64,000 bases of DNA from Stenogyne calaminthoides (GCA_037126765.1 JBBCBC010000002.1:22289853-22353852), one strand, 5' to 3'. Shown: positions 22,560 to 34,424, counted from the first letter of the stretch. The notes: generated from the letters alone by a model not told the origin. Translations and numbers: made by a program.

Positions 22560-23390
22560 CCAAGAGAAATAAAATAAAATGGGAATTAAACACATAATTC
22601 CTATGATCAATATTCAGCAATCAAAATAAACATGGCCTTTCTCTTGTGTTTATTTTGTCTCCATTATTTTCACATATAACGACCTCATCGAAAAAGTACG
22701 AATTTATATCAAATATAAATTATAATGGACTAGGATTCACATTACTACTATCATAATCTCAGCGAGGGCTGATCATTATAATAACATAACTGGTAGGTCT
22801 CCAAACCAATTGCAATTCCTAGTTTGTCGAACCTAGTTCGACTGATGTCCCTTAACTTTTGTTCCCTGCGAGGGTTAGCGAAACAAAAATTAAGTTGGTT
22901 TACAACCATCAAACGGGGACATTACATATCCCTATAAAAGTCCCGTTATATGTAGATCCGAGCAAAAGACGAGGGTCTTTAAGTACTCATTGGAACGAAA
23001 TATCCGATTTACTTTTAATTTTGATGGAAGACATCTTATCAAATTAATGAGAAAACCATATATTAATGAGGAACGTTTTAAAGACGGGGTATTAATTGTT
23101 TAATCAAGATCCAACATGTTAATCTACATCACATTTGAGCAATTAGATGGGCGCCGCCTACCCAAACATGATTTACACGAACTAACAAATATTATGCGTC
23201 GTCTACCCAAACAATTAATACGGTCCGACAATTATTGGGTGCCTACCCAAACAATTATAAGCGGATTATAAACGCGTTAACGAATTAATTAAAAAATTAA
23301 CCAAGTGAGATTTAATAATTTATTAAAATTTATTGAATTTCAAAATCTAGTTTTAAAATTTAGATCTTGATAAGATTCGGGTCTTGACCG
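22560..23390 (-). other. E2 leader, AT-rich part
   Basis: No gene. It contains three short ctacccaaaca repeats at 23157-23255. Confidence 0.4.
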
Positions 23391-23572
23391 CAAGACTTAT
23401 TCATAGTCATTTTTTAGAAGCGCAAGAACTTGTTATCTTTGAAAAGTACAACTTATTTATACAGAAAAGTGCAATTGTTAATATGGGAACATAGTTGCAT
23501 GCTTCTATTTGGAATAGTTGCATGTTTCTATTTTATATAACAGACGCTTCTAAACGACTATTATAAGTCTTG
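23391..23572. mobile_element. Foldback MITE inside the E2 leader
   Basis: Ends in the perfect inverted repeat caagacttat / ataagtcttg. Internal sequence (ttagaagcg, acagaaaagtgcaattgtta, gttgcatgcttct) matches, in reverse, the foldback element at 27981-28204. No convincing TSD was seen, and the superfamily is not assigned. Confidence 0.65.
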
Positions 23573-24739
23573 ATTTAATTTAAGACACACATGAGACCTA
23601 CTCAATTTTAAACTAAATTCAATAACAATTAATCAATTATTGAAATAAAATTAATCCAATTAATTAATTTTAAATTTTGGTCCAACCAAAACTTCCTTAA
23701 AAAAATGTTTTACTAAACATAATACATAATTGGCCCATTGGTCCAACCAAATAGGCTGGTTTGATTAACCGAGGCCCAAAATATGATCAATTGAAAGACC
23801 AAAGTTTTTCCCTTAGTTGTACAATAAAAAATCGGCCCAATATTGTACAAAATATGCACGGCCCAAACATATGAAATTAAGCCCTCATCTTCACATGGCC
23901 GCCGTCGACTCACCGCTGAAATCGATAGCGCCGTCTCGGCCTCGGGTTTCACGACTGTGATCGGTGCCTAGCACCATCTGTGGCAGATCGTCGCCGGCCC
24001 GCGTCATCTTGCTGCAGATCGTCGAACGAAACAGCTGCACCACAACGAATCGATTTCAGCGAAATCAACGCCATCGCCAAGGCCTGGGAGGTAATCGCTC
24101 GTTGCGGAGCAAGGTCATGGGTCATCGACGCAGGGAGCGAGCGGCGGCGGCACACGGAAACTCGGCACACAGGCCACCTGTTCTGGTAGAAGTTTGTTGC
24201 CATCGCTGCCGTCCGATGACCGTCCAAAATCACTGGCCGCCGTAAGCCAACCACTGAAATCGGCCGCAATCAAAAGGACTCCGATGCCCGACACTTCTCA
24301 AGTTCACAGATCGACCGTTATTGGTGCCCAACACTGCCTGCCAACGAGCGCGACTACCGGGAGAGACAAATCACCGTCGCCCGAAAAGACGCAGCGGCCG
24401 ACGAATTCTTCTCCACAGCGAGAGACCTGTAGATTTGTGAGTGGCGGCGGGTTCAAACCCCTTGATCTGGTAGTGGCAGCGGGTTCCAAACCCCAACTCG
24501 CACCAGGTCAAAAAAAATTGAAGCAGACCCCCAATTTCTATTAATTGATTAAAAATATTTTCATTAGAAATCAGCTTATTTGTTTTCAAGCGAGAACAAA
24601 TTTTCATTAGCTAATCAGAGGAATTAAAACGCAACCGACAAATTACAGCAAGTAGTGCGATCAATTTCTCAATAAATTAGTCGTACCGCATAACCGTGAA
24701 ATACAGTTTATCAATTAACAATTGAATCAAGAGTTTGGA
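23573..24739 (-). other. E2 leader with GC-rich island
   Basis: About 23890-24500 is GC- and CpG-rich with many cgtcgccgg-like words. It is open in several frames without any domain I recognise. It includes a near repeat of gggttcaaacccc and gggttccaaacccc (24450-24500). Its position matches the GC-rich leader islands of E1 and E3. The flanks are ordinary AT-rich leader. Confidence 0.5.
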
Positions 24740-24751
24740 GCTCTGATACTA
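24740..24751 (-). other. E2 primer-binding site
   Basis: The minus strand reads TAGTATCAGAGC, one mismatch from the initiator Met-tRNA site TGGTATCAGAGC, four bases inside the LTR. Confidence 0.7.
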
Positions 24752-24755
24752 CGAT

Positions 24756-26250
24756 TGGAATTTAGAGGAACGTAAACACGTAATACATGCGCAGCAAAAA
24801 TAAACAGTTCACCAACAATAAACACGTAATTGCATAATTGAATACGTATAAACATAAGAGAAATTTTACAGTAAACCGTACGCATATTTCTCTATTATGG
24901 TATCCACGTAATCCTCGTTCACGGACTTGCACAGATTTGCCAGCATTGAATCTCTGAGACAGAATTTTCTAGCAAAATTTATATTCTAAATTTTATGGAG
25001 AAAATTGAATCTTAAGCTAACCTGATTAGGAAATAAAATTCATAATCTTATAAAATAAATCTTTCAGAGTTATTTCTCAAATATAAAATCTCTACGGATT
25101 TAATTCTCATGTATATCTTCCATATATATTAAATTCTATAATAATATTCCATATATTATTATTGGGAATCCTATTTAATTAAATTCAATTTAATTAAACA
25201 TTAATAATAATTAATTCCAAATTAATCTATTATTAATTAATTCTCCATAAATTAAATATTAAATCCAATTTAATATTTAATCAACCAACTATAATCCGTA
25301 AAAGGGAACTACTTGTTGTGTGACCCATAGGCCCTCATATATCGAGCGATTAGTCAAACTAACGGTCTTAATTGAACCCTAGACAATAAATCAGACATTT
25401 TCAATATATGAGGTACGTTGCGAGAAACGTGCAACTACCTGTAATTGAAACATGGGCTATTACGATTTTCTCCTTTCATTCGCGAATACTCGATTAAGTC
25501 TTGAACATGTTGAAGTGTCTATTCAAATAATTTAATCATATTATCTCTAATCACTAATTGATCATGTATGTCACACTTAGCCACAAAGTCTAAGTTGATG
25601 TACATCGGTCGATGACTTAGATCCAATTATGATGATAATTGAGGAATGAATCATATTCTTGGCTCAACTACCACGCACATGCACTTCGTGATGAACCCAA
25701 TTCAAGTCATATATACCCATGGAAGGGTGCAAGCGTTGGTCATGGTCAAAGTTCATCACTCCACACATGTCGTGCGTATTGACCTCAAGTCAAATGAGTA
25801 TCGCATCGCTCCCACTAACCGAGACACTCGTAGACACATATTGTGGAATTACATCAAACGATTTCTCGGATGGGTATACTAATACCCTCTAAGGTATTTG
25901 TGCATCCATCATGAGATACCTAGTATCTCGTAGTAAGTGAGATCTTACCACACTCTCTAAGAGTATGATGCAGATCGCACACCAATCTCAATTGCATCAT
26001 CAATATCTCATTCTTGATGATTCTTGATCGGGGCCATTTGAGAATCATGCTTAAGTCATCTGAGTTCTCACAACCTCAATGACAACAATGACTCATGGGA
26101 ACACTTGCATGAATAAATGTAAACAATCAAACATAATATTCAAATAAGTGTATTGACATACATTAATATTAAAAGAACTATAATATTAAATCAAACTGAA
26201 TATCATCGAATATTATGTCCTTACAATAGATTGTCTCTAGGACACTAACA
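24756..26250 (-). repeat. 5' LTR of E2 (about 1,495 bp)
   Basis: The minus strand begins TGTTAGTGTCCTAGAGACA and ends ...TTCCA before the PBS. The outer end is ambiguous by about 6 bp, because actaacactaaca repeats at 26243-26256. No second LTR is in the window to settle it. Confidence 0.7.
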
Positions 26251-27498
26251 CTAACACATATTACACATCCTCTATCATTAACATTTTTTATATAAATTAA
26301 AACACAAAATATAAATTAAAAGAAGTCAAATCTAAAACAAACAAACAAAACAATTAAAATGTAAATCAAAAATAAAAAAACCAAACAGTTCATCTTCATC
26401 ATCCCTTCATTTTCATCCTTCCATTGCCACATCTTCACCTAAAAGTCGATCGGTATTGCAAAATAAAAAATCCTCATAATCGCAAAACCACAGACCTTCA
26501 TCCCCAAAATTGAGAAAATTGAGTTTTGCACAAAAATCCCAGAATCCCCAAAGCAAACCCCCACCCAAAATCGCATTTAGATTTGCAAAAAAGAAATTTC
26601 TACCCTCAAATTTATCGAACTACGCATCAAATAAACAACAATTAAAATAAAATCAATCTCAAATTGCAAATAAATTTTCTATCAATCTCATAAAGTGATT
26701 GAATCTCAATAAACACATCCCAAATTTAATTTAAGGAGGTGGGGCAATGAGAATAACATATGAGGGGTTGAGGGGGCGGCGATAGACAGTGGATGGATTG
26801 AAGGTGGTGGGGAAAAACTGGACGATTTCATTTAATTTTGGTACATGGGGACACGTTTGATTTTGAAACATTGGTGGCGAGAATTACTTTTTAAGTTTTG
26901 GGATTTAGATTTTAATTTTTTATTTTGGTTTTTTAGAGTTTGTTTATTTTATATTTTATATTATTTTTAATTCACCTTTTTAATATTTTTTATATTTATG
27001 ATTTGGACATTTCATCCTACGGTAGTCTGACGTGACAGGTGACATGGCAAAAATAATAGTTCCTGCAAGCCACATCATCTTTTCACGACCTGAGAAAAAA
27101 AAATTGTGTATTAATTTGCAACAATATCAAAAGTTGGGCTTTTATACAATAATTCTAAAGGTCGTGATTAAATTGATATTTGGCCTAAAGGTCGTGTATT
27201 TATTTAGAATTAACCCTAATTATATTTTTATTATTAAATTATGAGTAAAATGTATCATTAAATGTAAAATATTTTTTAATTGTGTAGCATCCTTATCTAC
27301 TAATTGGGAATCAACACCACGTTTCTAATCACTTTATTTCAAAACACTCAATTACTATGCAATTTATTATTTGTGGTATCTTATACTATTTAAATTTTAA
27401 TATGAACTATTAGTTTTATTAAAACTGATATTAACCTTCCAACATTATTTCTAAAGTAAAAGAATATTCACCCTATTTATAAGTTTTGTGATAAAATA
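26251..27498. other. AT-rich intergenic DNA
   Basis: No coding sequence, RNA gene or clear repeat recognised. There is a short GA/GT-rich patch at 26730-26830. Confidence 0.5.
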
Positions 27499-27500
27499 TA

Positions 27501-27785
27501 CTCTCTCTATCCCAACAAAGTTTGCCCAAACTTTTGGGCACATATATTAAGAAAAATGTGTAATGAGTAGAGTGTTGAGGGGTAATGTGGTTAACATTTA
27601 TGTATAAAGTAAATATATTAATTGGATTGAGTGTATGTGTGGGCCCAAAAAATAATGACATTTGGTGTACATATGTGAATATTGTGAGGGTATAGTTTAG
27701 TAAAGAGTTTTCTTTTTTCGGTGTGTAAATTTTTGTGAAACGTCACAAAAAGAAAAGTGGGCAAACTTTTCTGGGACGGAGGGAA
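27501..27785. mobile_element. Stowaway-type MITE (Tc1/mariner)
   Basis: The left end ctctctctatcccaacaaag and the right end tgggacggagggaa are the inverted Stowaway terminus, followed inwards by the matching tttgccc / gggcaaa. It is flanked by TA on both sides (27499-27500, 27786-27787). Length 285 bp is typical; there is no coding capacity. Confidence 0.85.
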
Positions 27786-27887
27786 TAATACAATAGAGTA
27801 GGTCTTATATGAAAATTTTCATGTGTGAAAATATTAATTATTTCACTAATTGTACAGTATATAATATGAACGCGCAAGTTAAGTTGC

Positions 27888-27960
27888 ATAACTTGCTGTA
27901 GCCTGATGGTTGGTATTTGCTTTTTCTAACTGTTTGATGGGGGTTCGACCCCTCATTCTG
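27888..27960 (+). repeat. tRNA-derived SINE-like sequence
   Basis: gtagcctgatggttgg resembles a pol III A box and gggggttcgacccct a B box, spaced about 45 bp apart. The segment does not fold into a proper tRNA cloverleaf, so it is not a tRNA gene. SINE head is the best guess. Confidence 0.45.
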
Positions 27961-27980
27961 CTTCTTTTAATTATTGAGTG

Positions 27981-28204
27981 GGTCTCATGTGCATCCAGGT
28001 GTACCGTGCACTCATAGTTCATTTTAGAAGCGTGCAATTATACAAAACAGAAACGTGCAATATTCCAAACAGAAGCATGCAATTATGTTCTCATATTAAC
28101 AATTGCACTTTTCTGTGTAAACAAGTCGCATTTTTCAGAATAACAAGTTGCACGCTTCTAAAATGCACTATAAGTGTACGGTGCACCCGAATGCATACTA
28201 GACC
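27981..28204. mobile_element. Foldback MITE, ~55-bp inverted ends
   Basis: Starts ggtctcatgtgcatccaggt and ends tgcatactagacc. The arms pair imperfectly over about 55 bp, through the attttagaagcgtgcaa / ttgcacgcttctaaaat core. Its inside is related to the MITE at 23391-23572. No clear TSD. Confidence 0.75.
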
Positions 28205-28342
28205 TAGTCTTAATCATTAAATTGGGAGTTTGATCCCCTGTAGTCACAAATTAACTATTTTTTCATATTTTCTCTTGTAAATAATTTTTTTTAATATCAA
28301 CTTTTTTTGGAATTAAACTTAGCCACAAGAATAATTTAAAAG

Positions 28343-28518
28343 CAAACAAACCACTTTGACACATTGAATATTTATTAAATTTTATTTAGCTAGATATATT
28401 ATATTATTGTATACATATACGACATGTTGTCAAACAAACCACTTTGACACATTTAATATTTATTAAATTTTATTTAGCTAGATTTTGTATTATTGTATAC
28501 ATATACGCCATGTTGTCA
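28343..28518. repeat. 88-bp tandem duplication
   Basis: caaacaaaccactttgacac starts at 28343 and again at 28431, and both copies run to catgttgtca with a few differences and a small deletion in the second. Confidence 0.85.
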
Positions 28519-29090
28519 TGTAGTTATGAAGGATGTATGCAAAATTGAAGCACTACTACATGCAAATCGTAATAGTATTACATGTAAAAGTATTACATTC
28601 AAACATACCAAAAAAAATAAAATTTTGAAGTGTATTAAATGCATAACTGAGAAATATTAAAATTTATAATCAACAATCATTGATGTCTTCTACCTTAATT
28701 TCAAATAAGAAACTGAAGCACTCTTACAAACAAAATATAACAGTATTGTGACTAAAACATAACAGTATTATATGCAAAAACATAACAATATTACAGTCTA
28801 AACATATAAAAAATTAAGATAAGTTATATAAGTTATCTAATAAAAAAGGAACAGTATAACATGCAAAGCATAATAATTTTACAATAAAAAACACGATTTT
28901 GAATGTATTATACGTACAATTTAAAAATAAAAGTACTAATAAAAATATTTTTTTATTTATTTAAATCAACTAAATAATTATAATTAGTTTTGTTTTTCAT
29001 TTATCAATCGATTGTGAATTTATAATCTATAAATAATTAAATATACACTCCTCATTAAAATACATAAACACATTTAGTACATATTAATCT
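28519..29090. other. AT-rich spacer with degenerate short repeats
   Basis: Repeated variants of acatgcaaa and aacagtatta at 28550-28900, no gene. Probably an old decayed repeat. Confidence 0.4.
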
Positions 29091-29505
29091 TAAGTTTAGT
29101 AGAGTGTTAAGGGTTCCCCACTATCGCCCCCAGTGACTCTTGTTCTATTCCAGCGCCAACCCAAATCAAGATCTAATAAAAGAAAGAAGAAAAAAGAGGA
29201 GGGGTCACAACCTGGCCCAAGGTTAAAGCCCAAAAATCCCAACACAAAAAGGCCCAACAACGAGCCCAACCAAAAAACCCAGAAAGACACGGTCAATCAG
29301 ACCCAAAAAACTTCAAAAGTCAACCACCGAGAACCTGCTGAATCGAAGACATCTTCCATTAAACACATTCCAAAATAAGCTCCAAACAACTAAAACCCTT
29401 CACCCCAACCTCAAACAACAGGCAAAAGGAACCCAAAAAAACGACAACCCACCACTCAGAAAACAACCAACGTCAAACCCCAAAATAAAAATAGAAGAAA
29501 GAAAG
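29091..29505 (-). other. Probable 3' flank of the LINE-type ORF1 region
   Basis: Continuous with 34381-34424 once E4 is set aside: the 5-bp duplication gaaag (29501-29505 and 34376-34380) marks the break. No ORF2, endonuclease or reverse transcriptase motif and no poly(A)/poly(T) end is visible. Confidence 0.4.
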
Positions 29506-29718
29506 TATTGGAAAGTAATTCGTGTCATATTCTCATTAGTCCACTATCAATATATACAAGTGTTGGTAGTGTAATCTGCCTATAATCAAGCTAATCAGAG
29601 TGAGTGTAATCCGTCTATAATCAAGCTAACATAATGCTGAGTTAATGGCTACATAATACTGAGTTAATGGCTACATAATAGTACAAGATTTACATTTCAC
29701 TAGGCTATTTATCTAATA
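29506..29718 (-). repeat. 3' LTR of E4 (213 bp)
   Basis: In element orientation the LTR begins TATTAGATAAAT and ends CCAATA, that is TA...TA instead of TG...CA. It has internal direct repeats (gtgtaat..gcctataatcaag twice, cataatrctgagttaatggc twice). It differs from 34163-34375 at two positions. Confidence 0.9.
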
Positions 29719-29731
29719 CACCCCCGCAGTC
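29719..29731 (-). other. Polypurine tract of E4
   Basis: The minus strand reads gactgcgggggtg directly before the LTR start TATTAG. Confidence 0.7.
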
Positions 29732-30644
29732 GAAACAGGAGGTTCTCGTATGCTGAGACTGGCTCGAAAGTCTTGAAAGAGGACATGCGGTAGCCCTTTA
29801 GTGAAGATGTCGGCAATTTGATATCTAGAGGGGACATGAAGAACACGAACCTAGCCACGTGCAACTTTTCACGTACAAAATGAATGTCCATTTCAATGTG
29901 TTTAGTGCGCTGATGTTGAACCGGATTTTCTGTGAGATAAATCGCACTAATATTATCACAATAAACCAGCGTGGCTTTCTGAAGAGGAACATGAAGTTCA
30001 AGTAAAAGATTACGAAGCCAGCATGATTCAGAAACGACATTCGCAACACCCCTGTACTCAGCTTCAGCACTAGAACATGACAATGTTGGTTGGCGTTTTG
30101 AAGACCAAGATAGGAGGTTGTCACCGAGGAAGACGCAATAACCAGAGGTTGAGCGACGGGTATCTGGACATCCTCCCCAATCTGCATCTGAATAGGCAAC
30201 AAGAGTCGAGATTGGTGATTTATATAAATGGAGGCCATAGTGCAGAGTACCTTTAATATATCGAATAATGTGTTTTAGTGCTGCCATGTGCGCATCTTTT
30301 GGATCATGCATGTGAAGACAGACTTGTTGCACAACATAGGAAATATCGGGTCGTGTAAAAGTCAAATATTGTAGAGCTCCTGCTAGACTCCGATAATGAG
30401 TGGGGTCGGTGAGAGGTGAGCCGGCTGAATGGCTAAGTTTACCATTAGTGTCAACAGGTGTGGAAGTAGACTTGCATGCGGTCATGCCGGCCTTTTCAAT
30501 TATCTCTTCAGCATATTTTCGTTGACTAAGGAATAGCCCTTTTTCATTTCTAGTAACAACAATCCCCAAAAAATAACTGAGTTCCCCAAGATCCTTCATT
30601 GCAAATTCTGTAGCAAGACGAGCCATAATAGATTTTCGCAACAT
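29719..30644 (-). pseudogene. E4 RNase H and RT C-terminus
   Basis: 311-codon frame ending at 29709. Residues 1-75 are the RT thumb (MKDLGELSYFLGIVVTR). RNase H follows with Asp in YSDADWGG, Glu in SSAEAEYRG and Asp in VYCDNISA. The last part (after about residue 260) is out of frame relative to the family. The conserved QIADIFTKGLP block can be read in another frame around 29780-29850, with a TAG just upstream of it. Confidence 0.85.
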
Positions 30645-30677
30645 TTCGGATGAGGCGGTGAGGATAATATCATCAAC

Positions 30678-32048
30678 CTACAAAAGGAGATACGCCATAT
30701 GTGTACCATGTCGATAGACGAACAACGAATGATCGGATTTGCTATGTGTGAAACCGATTGTAGACACAAAATCAGTGAATCGCTGACACCACGCACGTGG
30801 AGCCTGCTTCAATCCATACAAAGATCTCTTTAAAAGACAAACATAATCGGGATTGGATGCATCACGGAAGCCAAGGGGTTGATGCATATAGACAGGCGTG
30901 TGAAGGTTGCCATGTAAGAAAGCATTCTTCACATCTAGTTGATGAAGTTTCCATGACTTGGATAGTGCTATGCTCAAAACTGAATGAATCGTAGCTGGTT
31001 TTACAACAGGGCTAAATGTTTCGTCACAGTCAACGCCAACCTGTTGAGACCTGCCATCACAAACAAGACGGGCTTTGTGCCGCTCAAAAGATCCGTCAGA
31101 CATAGTTTTATGACGAAAAATCCACATGCATCGTATGATATTAGCATCACGAGGATGGGGTACTAACTCCCACGTCTCATTTTTAATAAGAGCGTTAAAC
31201 TCATCGACCATGGCGGCTTTCCAATTCAGGTCGGTCAAGGCGAGTTTGGGATTTTTTTGGTAGAGGTGATGGAGAAATGGATGATGTGAGGTTGAAGTGG
31301 CATTTGATCGGAAATTGCATGCATACTCGCGTGTGATTATGGTTCGAGGGTGTGGTTCAGGTGCAGGTGTTGGAGTTGGGTTGGTTTCGGTTATGTATGG
31401 TTGTTGGATTTGTGTAGTGGTTTGTTGGTTGGAGGGGGTTGGTGAGTGGGACAAGCATGGGTTGTTGTTGGAGTTAGATGATGGGCTCATAGGTGGTGTT
31501 TGGATGTCCTGAGTGGCGGGGCTGGGAAGCGTGGGCTGTTGGTTGTTTGTGGAGTTTGAGTTTTGTGTGAGATAGTGGAGCAGCGGATTAAATGTGTCAT
31601 CAAGGAAATTATAAGTGAAATTCTTATGATTGTGAATTTTAGAGAAGGGGAAGACGGACTCATCAAAAATGACATGTCTTGAGATAATCATTTTGTGAGA
31701 AGAAAGATCGTAACACTTATAACCTCGATGATTTTGTGGATAACCCAAGAAAACACATGGTGTAGAACGAGATTGAAGTTTGTGAATTTTGGGATGAAGT
31801 GGGTAACAAAGACAACCAAAAACTTTTAGATGTTTGTAGGAGGGAATTTGATGATATAGAAGTTGTGTAGGGGAAAGATTTTCAAGAAGTTTAGATGGTA
31901 GAATATTGAGAATGTATGTTGCCATTTGGAGGGCGTGATGCCAAAAAATGGGAGGCATGGAAGCATGGGAGAGGAGGGTGCGAATAATGTTGTTTATGGA
32001 ACGGATTTTGTGTTCAGCTTTACCGTTTGAGACGAAGTATATGGACAA
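30678..32048 (-). pseudogene. E4 integrase C-terminus and reverse transcriptase, stopped at the active site
   Basis: 456-codon frame. Integrase C-terminal part with GKAEHKIRS (catalytic Glu region, residues ~9-17) and the LGYPQNHRGYKCYD block. Then come a Pro/Thr/Ser-rich linker (residues ~165-245), the RT entry DLNWKAAMVDEF, catalytic LDVKNAFLHG (~390) and LYGLKQAPRAW. The frame ends at TAG (30678-30680) exactly where the Tyr of the YVDD box should be; VDDIIL follows in the same frame. Confidence 0.9.
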
Positions 32049-32797
32049 GTAAAACGGAATTGTAAACTGTTGTTTTGACAGAAAAGTTTGAACTTGCTAT
32101 TGTCATATTCTTTCCCATTATCGCATTGAAAACTTTTAATATTTCTTTGAAATTGGGTTTTTATGAGTGTAGCAAGGGACGAAAAAACTGCATAGACCTG
32201 TGATTTTTGACCGAGAGGGAATGTCCACAAAAAATTTGTGTAGTCATCCAAGAAAAGTACATAATATTTATGACCTGCAGAACTTAAGATAGGAGACGTC
32301 CAAATATCACTGTGTATAATATCAAAAGGAGAAGTAGTAGACGAGAAAGAATTATAAAAGGGAAGTTTAATATGCTTGCCAAAAACACAAGACTCACAAA
32401 TACGAGATAAAGACGATTGTCTACAAGTAATAGAGTTTGATTTATTCAAAACACGTAAGACATCAGGTCCAGGATGCCCTAATCGGTCGTGCCATAATTT
32501 AGAAGAGAGTGTTGCGAATGTTGATGGAGATTTGGTTTGGGAACTGGGAGGGGTGATTGGATACAGGTCACCGGAGCTATTACATCTCATTATAGGTTTC
32601 CCCGTCTGAAAATCCTTCACAGAAAAGCCAAAAGGATCAAATTCAACGGTAACATTGTTATCGGTTGTAAACCGACGTACGAAAATTAGATTTTTAATAA
32701 GTTGAGAGGCATGGAGCACGTTTGTTAAATGTAAAGGTGGGTGGGGTGGGTGTAGGAATTTCTGACCGTTAACCACGAATAGGAATTTCCTGTCCAC
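31994..32797 (-). pseudogene. E4 integrase N-terminal and core
   Basis: Contains the pre-integrase HHCC region (DRLGHPGPDVLRVL ... CESCVFGK), Asp in IHSDIW and Asp in QCDNGKEY. The frame is lost in CPYTSSQ, just before the catalytic Glu. The change looks like one base missing from an A run near 32,025, and the reading continues in the 30678-32048 frame. Confidence 0.85.
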
Positions 32798-32960
32798 TAC
32801 CTACGATGATATTTTTAACAGTGCTCAAATTAAAATAAGAGGAGAATGTACCATTCGAAGTCGTCATGTGAGAGGTTGCTCCAGTATCCATGTACCAGTT
32901 GTCATCAGGGGCTTGAAGGGACATTGTATGCATGGCACCTTTCAATGTCGATTAAATTTG
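32770..32960 (-). pseudogene. E4 protease
   Basis: The protease active site MDTGATSHMTT is intact, followed by the flap-region motif NIIVGSG. A TAA and an apparent one-base shift near 32,770 separate it from the downstream frame. Confidence 0.75.
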
Positions 32961-33847
32961 GCGTCATTAGAAAAAGCGATTGAGTGTTAAAAGCTTTCTT
33001 TGAGGAAGTGGCCCCAAGTATTAGGGCCCATTTTTTGGAAGGTGAATTGGACAAATTTTGTTGGATCTGAGCGGGGCATGTGCCATGGTGGTTGGGTCAA
33101 TTGGCCCAAGGTGAATAATAGGCCCAAGGTGGAGGATATATGGCGCTTTGGAAGCTGCGTCCTAAATCCCCAAACCGTGTCCTCGCCCCAAACACGCATT
33201 GCGACCCTTTCCTCTTCCCTTGAAGTTGTTGTTGTTGGAGCGAGTTGTGTCCATTTCCATTACCTTGCCTTCCACCACTATTACCGACCATTAGTGGTGC
33301 GATTTGGGTTCTTGTTTTGAGAGTTGTTGATTCTATTTTGATTAGAACTAGGTTGAGGCGAGCGTTGTGGTGGAGCCTCATCGATGGTGGTGGTGACGAG
33401 TGCTTGACAACACTAGCGGATTGTTTGGCCTTGCGACTTTCTTCTAAAACTAGGCGGGACCGAAAGCGTCATAGAAATCTGGTAGAGGCTTGGTTTGAGA
33501 GAGAATTGAAGCAACGTTGTCGTAATTCTCATTCAACCCGCAATGAGTTGCAAAGACAAGGCGGTTTTAAAATCGGTGAACCGACATCACTAGTTGATCG
33601 GTGATCATTTTCAACTCTTAGCAATAGGCGGATACATTAGAAAAATTATCCATGTGGATTTGAGTGAATTGATTTTCCAACTAAAGCGCCAATGAAGCCT
33701 TGTTGTCTTGGAAAATGGTTGCGTAGACGTTCCCAAGCTTTGTTCGCCCGTCATGTTAGGCTTGAGAATGGTATGGAGAAGATCTTTTGAGATTGTTCGT
33801 AAATCCATTGGCACACAATCGCATCAAGGCGAGATGAAAGGGCATTG
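32961..33847 (-). pseudogene. E4 gag C-terminal half, degraded
   Basis: Mixed short frames. 33097-33381 includes Gln/Gly/Asn-rich sequence typical of the gag tail; I do not see a clean CCHC knuckle. 33611-33847 probably codes UBN2-type gag in broken frames. Confidence 0.5.
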
Positions 33848-34135
33848 TCATTGTGACAACTTCAGGTTCGTTTTCGTGGCCGGAAGTGGATTGAGGTGCG
33901 AAGGGATGATATGGTCGATCACTTCGTAAGCCACGACAATGAATTTTGAAAAGCTCGCCCAAGGCGTGTATTGTCCTGTTTCCATCTCAAGGATGATGGG
34001 AATGAAATTACGCACGTTGCTTACAGCGAGTGCAGGATGAAACTTGTTGTTTTCTGTTTTGGGGGGAAGATCAGACATGGCTGATTGAGGAGAAAAAAAA
34101 AACTGTGGGGAAGAAGAAAGAGCTGTTAGAGGCAC
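33848..34135 (-). pseudogene. E4 gag N-terminus
   Basis: 95-codon frame. The likely start is the Met in SAMSDLPPK, about 20 codons in. It contains the Copia gag block HPALAVSNVRNFIPI followed by YTPWASFSKF. The frame is lost after about residue 85. Confidence 0.75.
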
Positions 34136-34150
34136 GAGAATTAGGGAGAA

Positions 34151-34162
34151 GCTCTTATACCA
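34151..34162 (-). other. E4 primer-binding site
   Basis: The minus strand reads TGGTATAAGAGC directly after the LTR end, one change from the initiator Met-tRNA complement. Confidence 0.8.
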
Positions 34163-34375
34163 TATTGGAAAGTAATTCGTGTCATATTCTCATTAGTCCA
34201 CTATCAATATATACAAGTGTTGGTAGTGTAATCTGCCTATAATCAAGCTAATCAGAGTGAGTGTAATCCGCCTATAATCAAGCTAACATAATGCTGAGTT
34301 AATGGCTACATAATGCTGAGTTAATGGCTACATAATAGTACAAGATTTACATTTCACTAGGCTATTTATCTAATA
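34163..34375 (-). repeat. 5' LTR of E4 (213 bp)
   Basis: Partner of 29506-29718, with two base differences. Followed by the target duplication gaaag at 34376-34380. Confidence 0.9.
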
Positions 34376-34424
34376 GAAAGCATCAAAATCCAACTATAAC
34401 ACTGATTAACCTAAAACCAACCCC

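Larger units (their letters stand above)
18876..26250 (-). mobile_element. Copia element E2, interrupted by E1
   Basis: Minus-strand order: LTR (26250-24756), PBS, long leader with a MITE and a GC-rich island, gag, protease, integrase, RT and RNase H. It is cut at 18876 by E1. The 3' LTR is not in the window and was probably lost with the rearrangement at 10.7-10.8 kb. It belongs to a different family from E1/E3, because the LTR begins TGTTAGTGTCC. It is older than E1 by nesting order. Confidence 0.8.
29506..34375 (-). mobile_element. Copia element E4 (Ale/Retrofit-like), near complete
   Basis: 4,870 bp with two 213-bp LTRs that differ at only two bases and a perfect 5-bp TSD gaaag. Order on the minus strand: LTR, PBS, gag, protease, integrase, RT, RNase H, PPT, LTR. 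The short LTRs and RNase H block (ADWGGCPDTRRSTSGYCVF) point to the Ale/Retrofit lineage. Despite the near-identical LTRs, the polyprotein carries at least one nonsense codon and three frameshifts, so it cannot supply its own enzymes. It sits in the LINE-type ORF1 region. Confidence 0.9.

Noticed and set aside
25646..25882. 78-codon open frame on the plus strand
   Set aside because: Lies antisense inside the E2 LTR, without a domain or start context.
29096..29378. Open frames on both strands before E4
   Set aside because: Low-complexity Pro/Lys/Asn-rich translations in LINE-flank DNA; no domain.
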